Shown here in pieces: positions 6,217-9,602 of a stretch of 9,602 nucleotides of DNA. Both the position numbers and the translations under genes were made by a program. Source of the DNA: Bacteroidales bacterium UBA5072 (lineage in GTDB: Bacteria > Bacteroidota > Bacteroidia > Bacteroidales > UBA10428). Each line of letters opens with the position of its first letter. Within the stretch, counting starts at the first letter, position 1. The stretch is taken from the NCBI GenBank assembly GCA_002415855.1, contig DIAS01000108.1:10892-20493 (forward strand). The letters are read 5' to 3'. Under the pieces are notes generated by a model. That model was not told the origin of the DNA. It was given only the letters and a program-made list of their open reading frames with translations, and made no database searches.

Positions 6217-7224
6217 TTACTTTACCAGTCCCGTCCGCTCTTTCACATCATCAAGCACCTTTGCGGCATATCGGCGCGCCACGGCCGAAGATTCGTGCAT
6301 CAGCCTGTTCACTTTTGAACGGTCACTGTTCATTTCCGTACGTTTTTCGCGAAAAGGCCGCAGGGTATCGACCAGAGAATCGGCTGCGATATTTTTCAGA
6401 TCGCTGTAACGGAGGGTACCTTTGGCATATTGCCGGTTCAGCTCTTCCCAGGCCGGTATGTTCCCGCATGCCCTGATGATGGTGAACAGGTTGACCACAC
6501 CGGGGCTCATCTCACCGCCGGGTTGCCCGCCGACATCGGTGACCGCGGTTTTGACCTTTTTGCGGATGGAATCCTCCGGCTCAAAGAGCGAAATATAGTG
6601 TTTTTCCCCAAGGCTCTTGCTCATTTTCTTTGTGGGATCGGCCAGCGACATCAGCTTGGGCACGTCGGTATACAGGGGTGCCGGTTCGGGAAAGTAATCC
6701 CCGAACTGGTTGTTGAAGCGTACGGCAATATTTCTTGACAATTCAAGGTGCTGTTCCTGGTCTTTCCCGACCGGCACAAAGCTGGCCTTGTAGATCAGGA
6801 TGTCTGCCGCCTGTAGCACCGGGTAGGTGAATAATCCGGCCGACACGAAGTTCTTCTTCCCCCCGCTCTCGTCGAGCTGGTCAACCTTATCCTTGAACTG
6901 GGTCATGCGCGAGAGTTCGCCGTATGAGGTTACGCAGCTGAATATCCACGTCAGCTCGGTATGCTGGGGAACAAGCGACTGCACAAACAATACTGAGCGG
7001 GAAGGATCGATGCCGCAGGCCAGCAGGTCGATGAACATCTGTGTGGTGTTTTCCTGCAGGTTCCTGGCATCATAAGGCATGGTCATGGCATGGAGATCCA
7101 CCACGCCGTAAACGCAGTCGTATTGATCCTGAATGTCGACCCAGTTTTTCACCGCGCCGAAGTAATTGCCGATATGGATCTCACCCGTAGGCTGAATGCA
7201 GGAGAGTACTCTTTTCTTGGTCAT
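6217..7224 (-). CDS. trpS: Tryptophanyl-tRNA synthetase
   Basis: This cytoplasmic class Ic aminoacyl-tRNA synthetase charges tRNA-Trp with tryptophan using ATP. Starting at ATG 7224 (MTKKRVLSCIQPTGEIHIGN) it has 335 residues, the usual length. The HIGH-type motif is HIGN (17-20), the GKDQEQHLELSR segment follows at about 153-164, and the KMSKS loop is exactly KMSKS (200-204). An upstream in-frame ATG at 7242 would add six residues. The 7224 start is preferred because family members begin just before the KKRVLS strand, and because a -7 box at 7254-7261 would leave a normal leader of about 20 nt rather than almost none. It is transcribed away from rbfA and converges on the secreted-protein gene. 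No T-box or leader attenuator is visible. Confidence 0.97.
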   Translation of the reverse strand: MTKKRVLSCIQPTGEIHIGNYFGAVKNWVDIQDQYDCVYGVVDLHAMTMPYDARNLQENTTQMFIDLLACGIDPSRSVLFVQSLVPQHTELTWIFSCVTSYGELSRMTQFKDKVDQLDESGGKKNFVSAGLFTYPVLQAADILIYKASFVPVGKDQEQHLELSRNIAVRFNNQFGDYFPEPAPLYTDVPKLMSLADPTKKMSKSLGEKHYISLFEPEDSIRKKVKTAVTDVGGQPGGEMSPGVVNLFTIIRACGNIPAWEELNRQYAKGTLRYSDLKNIAADSLVDTLRPFREKRTEMNSDRSKVNRLMHESSAVARRYAAKVLDDVKERTGLVK

Positions 7225-7253
7225 GAATAACGGATTATGCAATTAGAAAGTCA

Positions 7254-7261
7254 CAAATCTA
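7254..7261 (-). promoter_or_regulatory. Promoter -7 box for trpS
   Basis: On the minus strand this reads TAGATTTG, a perfect match to the Bacteroidota TAnnTTTG element. It places a transcription start near 7247, about 23 nt before ATG 7224. No clear -33 TTTG is present. Confidence 0.55.
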
Positions 7262-7282
7262 TAAAATGTTATTTAAAAAATT

Positions 7283-7290
7283 TACTTTTG
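7283..7290 (+). promoter_or_regulatory. Promoter -7 box for rbfA and the permease gene
   Basis: TACTTTTG is a perfect match to TAnnTTTG, 21 nt from the divergent trpS box. A transcript starting near 7297 would carry both hairpin units (7299-7347) in the rbfA leader. No clear -33 element is present. Confidence 0.5.
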
Positions 7291-7298
7291 TTGCAATT

Positions 7299-7347
7299 GT
7301 CACCCTGAGCGAAGTCGAAGGGCGTGTCACCCTGAGCGAAGTCGAAG
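7299..7347 (+). repeat. Two tandem hairpin-repeat units in the rbfA leader
   Basis: Units start at 7299 and 7326, exactly 27 nt apart, both with core GAGCGAAGTCGA. The first has CCCT/AGGG ends (the outer A-C position does not pair). The second begins CCCT but ends AGCG, so its stem is weakened; it may be a mixed or decayed unit. They end 27 nt before the rbfA start codon. Confidence 0.85.
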
Positions 7348-7374
7348 CGCTATTATCATCACAAAACCTCATCC

Positions 7375-7713
7375 ATGGACTCCGTACGTCAAAATAAAAT
7401 TGCCCGGCTGCTGCAGAAGGAACTGGCTACATTTTTCACTGCAGAAAGCCGGAATCTGTTCCCCGGTAAGCTGATTACCGTTACCGTGGTGAGGGTTACC
7501 CCCGACCTGGGGCTGGCCAAGGTGTACCTGAGCGTATTCCCCAAAAAACCCGGCGAGGACATTATTGCCGAAGTGTCGCAGCACCATAAAATGATCCGGA
7601 ATGTCCTGGGCAGGAATATCCGTCACCAGGTGCGGATCATTCCCGAACTGGCTTTTTATCTCGATGATTCGATGGATTATTTCGAAAAGATCGATAGGCT
7701 TCTTAAATCATAA
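7375..7713 (+). CDS. rbfA: 30S ribosome-binding factor A
   Basis: RbfA is a small KH-like protein that binds the 30S subunit and helps mature the 5' end of 16S rRNA, notably in the cold. This 112-residue protein has the typical start (MDSVRQNKIARLLQKELATFF), the central strand and turn VTVVRVTPDLGLAKVYLSVF, and the conserved ending RIIPELAFYLDDSMDYFEKI with a short LLKS tail; its length matches the family. ATG 7375 is the only sensible start; no Shine-Dalgarno is visible. A permease gene starts 22 nt after its stop, so the two are probably co-transcribed. Its leader probably includes two hairpin-repeat units. Confidence 0.93.
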   Translation: MDSVRQNKIARLLQKELATFFTAESRNLFPGKLITVTVVRVTPDLGLAKVYLSVFPKKPGEDIIAEVSQHHKMIRNVLGRNIRHQVRIIPELAFYLDDSMDYFEKIDRLLKS

Positions 7714-7735
7714 CCCCTTCAACGCAGCTGTTGCC

Positions 7736-8968
7736 TTGAATTTCCCGTTTTACATAGCCCGGAGGTACCTTGTGGCGAAAAAATCGCACAACGCCATCAA
7801 CATCATCTCCTTCATATCGGTGCTGGGTGTCACCGTGGGAACCATGGCACTGATCGTGATCCTTTCGGTTTTCAACGGCTTCGATGAGTTGGTGCGGTCG
7901 CTCATCAACTCCTTCAATCCCGATCTGCGGATAACGCTGGCCGAAGGAAAGGCTTTCGTTCCCGGCGACAGCCTCATCGGGAAGATCAGGCATTTGCCCG
8001 GCGTATATGATGTTAGCCAGGCACTGGAAGATAAAGCACTTGTTCGTTATGACGAACAGCAGACCATTGCTGTCATCAAAGGAGTGTCCGCCAATTATAC
8101 CCGGGTAGCCGGGATTGACAGCATGGTGGTCGAAGGGGTCTTTAACCTGGGCGATACTTCCGAGCCCAGCGCCCTGATTGGCCGGGGTATACGGATTTAC
8201 CTGAACGTGATGCTGCTTTCACCCCGTCAGATTTCCATCTATGTTCCCCGCCGGCAGGGTGAGTTGTCACTCGACGCCAACAGGGCCCTGAACCGAAAGT
8301 ATATATCAGTTTCCGGTGTATTTTCTATTGAGCAGGATTATGATATCAGGTACATCCTGGTGCCGCTGAAGTTTTCGCAGGAACTTTTCGATTACCACCA
8401 GGGCGAGGTGAACATGCTTGAAGTCAAGCTTGATCCCGGGGTCAATGCCTCCAGGACCGGAGAGACCCTGCAGAAGATCCTGGGAACCAAATACAGGGTC
8501 GAAGACCGTTACCGGCAGAACGAGATCTTTTACAGGACCATGAAGGCGGAGAAGTGGGCCATCTTCCTGATCCTGATCTTCATCCTTGTTGTGGCCTCGT
8601 TCAATGTGATCGGAACGCTTACCATGCTCATGCTCGAAAAGAAAAAGGACATGGTGACGCTCAGCAACCTGGGTGCTGATACCGGCCTGTTAAAGCGTAT
8701 CTTTTTGGCTGAGGGATGGATGATCTCCGCTTCGGGAGCTGTTTTCGGTACAGGGCTGGGGTTGCTGGTGTGCTGGCTGCAGCAGCGCTTCGGACTTATC
8801 GGGCTGCAGGGCTCCGGATCGTTTATCATCGATGCTTACCCGGTGGTGGTTAAAACCGCGGATGTTCTGATCACCCTCGCGGCCGTGGTGGTTATCGGCT
8901 TTCTTGCCGCCTGGTACCCCATCCGGCTTTTCACCCGGAAGCATGTCACTGTGATGCGGGAGGAATAA
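7736..8968 (+). CDS. FtsX-family ABC transporter permease (LolC/LolE-like)
   Basis: This inner-membrane permease probably works with a LolD-type ATPase, not encoded here, to release lipoproteins toward the outer membrane. From TTG 7736 it has 410 residues in the LolC/E layout: a cytoplasmic N-terminus (MNFPFYIARRYLVAKKSHNA), TM1 (about 20-45), a large periplasmic domain (about 48-270), then TM2 (274-299), TM3 (327-348) and TM4 (376-395), with a short basic tail. A charged loop EKKKDMVTLSNLGAD follows TM2, as expected for the ATPase-coupling region. The frame is open up to ATG 7601, but that part overlaps rbfA by 113 nt and is unlike the family, so the TTG is preferred; it lies 22 nt after the rbfA stop. 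LolC and LolE cannot be told apart; Bacteroidota may use a single such subunit. Confidence 0.88.
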   Translation: MNFPFYIARRYLVAKKSHNAINIISFISVLGVTVGTMALIVILSVFNGFDELVRSLINSFNPDLRITLAEGKAFVPGDSLIGKIRHLPGVYDVSQALEDKALVRYDEQQTIAVIKGVSANYTRVAGIDSMVVEGVFNLGDTSEPSALIGRGIRIYLNVMLLSPRQISIYVPRRQGELSLDANRALNRKYISVSGVFSIEQDYDIRYILVPLKFSQELFDYHQGEVNMLEVKLDPGVNASRTGETLQKILGTKYRVEDRYRQNEIFYRTMKAEKWAIFLILIFILVVASFNVIGTLTMLMLEKKKDMVTLSNLGADTGLLKRIFLAEGWMISASGAVFGTGLGLLVCWLQQRFGLIGLQGSGSFIIDAYPVVVKTADVLITLAAVVVIGFLAAWYPIRLFTRKHVTVMREE

Positions 8969-8977
8969 GTCCGGTTT

Positions 8978-9082
8978 GCTGCCCTCAGCTGTGTCGAAGG
9001 GCGTGTCACCCTGAGCGCAGTCGAAGGGTACGTCACCCTGAGCGGAGTCGAAGGGTACGTCACCCTGAGCGGAGTCGAAGGG
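8978..9082 (+). repeat. Tandem array of four hairpin-repeat units, 27-bp period
   Basis: Units start at 8978, 9005, 9032 and 9059, a strict 27-nt register of 24-nt units and 3-nt spacers. The last three are almost identical type-1 units; the first is degenerate (about 18 of 24 positions match) but keeps the register. The array fills the gap between the permease stop and the nuclease start, with all units pointing toward the nuclease gene. Confidence 0.9.
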
Positions 9083-9102
9083 CTTTTAACAGAAAAATAC
9101 TT

Positions 9103-9426
9103 ATGCGCAATATGAAACTCATGTATGTTTACATGCTTAAATGTTCTGACCAAAGCTACTACACAGGCGTAACGAATAATTTGGACAAAAGGCTTATAGA
9201 ACATAACGAGGGATACAATCCTGAATGTTATACCTTTTCACGTCGTCCTGTAGAACTCGTTTATTATGAAATATGCAGCAGTCCACGACAAGCAATAGCT
9301 TTCGAAAAAAAAATTAAAGGCTGGTCACGTGCTAAGAAAGAAGCTTTGATTAGTGGTGACTGGAACAGCATACAAAACTTGGCGAAATGTAAGAATAAGA
9401 GCTCATCTGGCAATTACAAAAAATAA
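9103..9426 (+). CDS. Small GIY-YIG endonuclease domain protein (UvrC/URI type)
   Basis: This 107-residue protein consists essentially of one GIY-YIG nuclease domain, a fold that cuts DNA using a metal ion. Visible motifs are the GIY-type strand YVYMLKC (8-14), the YIG-type strand SYYTGVTNN (18-26), Arg30 and His34 in LDKRLIEHN, and metal-ligand candidate Glu68 in AFEKKIKGWSR. The full set of catalytic positions seems present, so it may be active. Starts at 9103, 9112 and 9121 are all in frame; 9121 (MYVYMLKC) is closest to the usual start of the family. No DNA-binding domain is fused. The gene is AT-richer than its chromosomal neighbours. Hairpin-repeat units flank it on both sides in inverted orientation, and a broken relative lies beside repeat copy B, suggesting a link with these repeats. 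Target and role are unknown. Confidence 0.9.
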   Translation: MRNMKLMYVYMLKCSDQSYYTGVTNNLDKRLIEHNEGYNPECYTFSRRPVELVYYEICSSPRQAIAFEKKIKGWSRAKKEALISGDWNSIQNLAKCKNKSSSGNYKK

Positions 9427-9451
9427 GTATTGAAAGGTTGTTGTCACAAAT

Positions 9452-9549
9452 GCTTCGACTACGCTCAGCATGACAGGTTGCACGCTCAGCACGACAATCG
9501 TGTCGCTTATCAGCCTCATGGTCGTGTCTCCCTGAGCGGAGACGAAGGG
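9452..9549 (+). repeat. 98-bp composite repeat element, second copy
   Basis: This block aligns without gaps to 3641-3738, with about 11 mismatches over 98 positions by hand count. It consists of a minus-oriented type-2 unit (9452-9475), a linker with hairpin CGACA-ATCG-TGTCG (9492-9505), and a plus-oriented type-1 unit (9526-9549). It lies immediately downstream of the GIY-YIG gene. Confidence 0.85.
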
Positions 9550-9602
9550 TGCGTCACCCTGAGCGGAGTCGAAGAGCACGTCACCCTGAGCGGAGTCGAA
9601 GG
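9526..9602 (+). repeat. Tandem array of three hairpin-repeat units at the window end
   Basis: Units start at 9526, 9553 and 9580, again 27 nt apart. The first has GTCTCCC and GGAGACGAAGGG variants. The second ends AGAG, so its right arm no longer matches. The third is cut by the window end, so the array may continue. Confidence 0.85.

Noticed and set aside
8978..9082. Regularly spaced repeats as a CRISPR array
   Set aside because: Spacing is regular, but the gaps are only 3 nt, so there are no spacers, and no cas genes are present.
8836..9204. Minus-strand ORF with a repeated STPLRVTYP-type peptide
   Set aside because: The peptide repeat is a translation of the 27-bp DNA array, which is a multiple of three and so stays in frame. 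It also overlaps two plus-strand genes.

Overview
The window looks like a chromosomal segment of a Bacteroidota bacterium, probably Bacteroidales-like. The evidence is the set of protein families (a TPR sensor kinase paired with a REC-first kinase, and rbfA followed by a LolC/E-type permease), the lack of Shine-Dalgarno sequences, promoter -7 boxes matching TAnnTTTG, and dispersed repeats with a GAGCGGAGTCGA core. The species cannot be named from the sequence.

Layout. 106-3561 holds a two-gene signalling operon: a TPR/transmembrane histidine kinase, then a receiver-plus-histidine-kinase protein 3 nt downstream. 3568-4976 is an accessory island. Two long imperfect direct repeats (3568-3894 and 4702-4976) flank an AT-rich 0.8 kb insert with a small cysteine-rich peptide gene and a small membrane protein gene, the latter possibly frameshifted. 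Directly after the second repeat lies a 5'-truncated GIY-YIG nuclease remnant (5025-5168). 5242-5928 encodes a secreted protein of unknown function, followed by a short TGCAGATT repeat and a terminator hairpin. trpS (6217-7224, minus strand) and rbfA (7375-7713) diverge from back-to-back promoters. A lipoprotein-release-type permease follows rbfA, starting at TTG 7736. The window ends with tandem repeat arrays surrounding an intact GIY-YIG nuclease gene (9103-9426).

The main theme is the repeat family. Its units share a 12-nt core but carry different ends, and the ends change together so that each unit can still pair with itself: ACCCT/AGGGT, ATGCT/AGCAT and ATCCT/AGGAT. Units occur in 27-bp tandem arrays, as a 98-bp three-hairpin composite present twice, and within the long direct repeats. 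Both GIY-YIG loci, one intact and one broken, sit next to these repeats. This suggests, as inference only, a repeat-and-nuclease partnership comparable in logic to REP elements and their RAYT proteins. The second accessory theme is the cysteine-rich peptide plus membrane protein cassette, which could be a bacteriocin/immunity-like or signalling pair.

The housekeeping genes appear intact and are more GC-rich than the 3895-4701 insert and the 3' GIY-YIG gene. No rRNA, tRNA, CRISPR array or classical insertion sequence was recognised.
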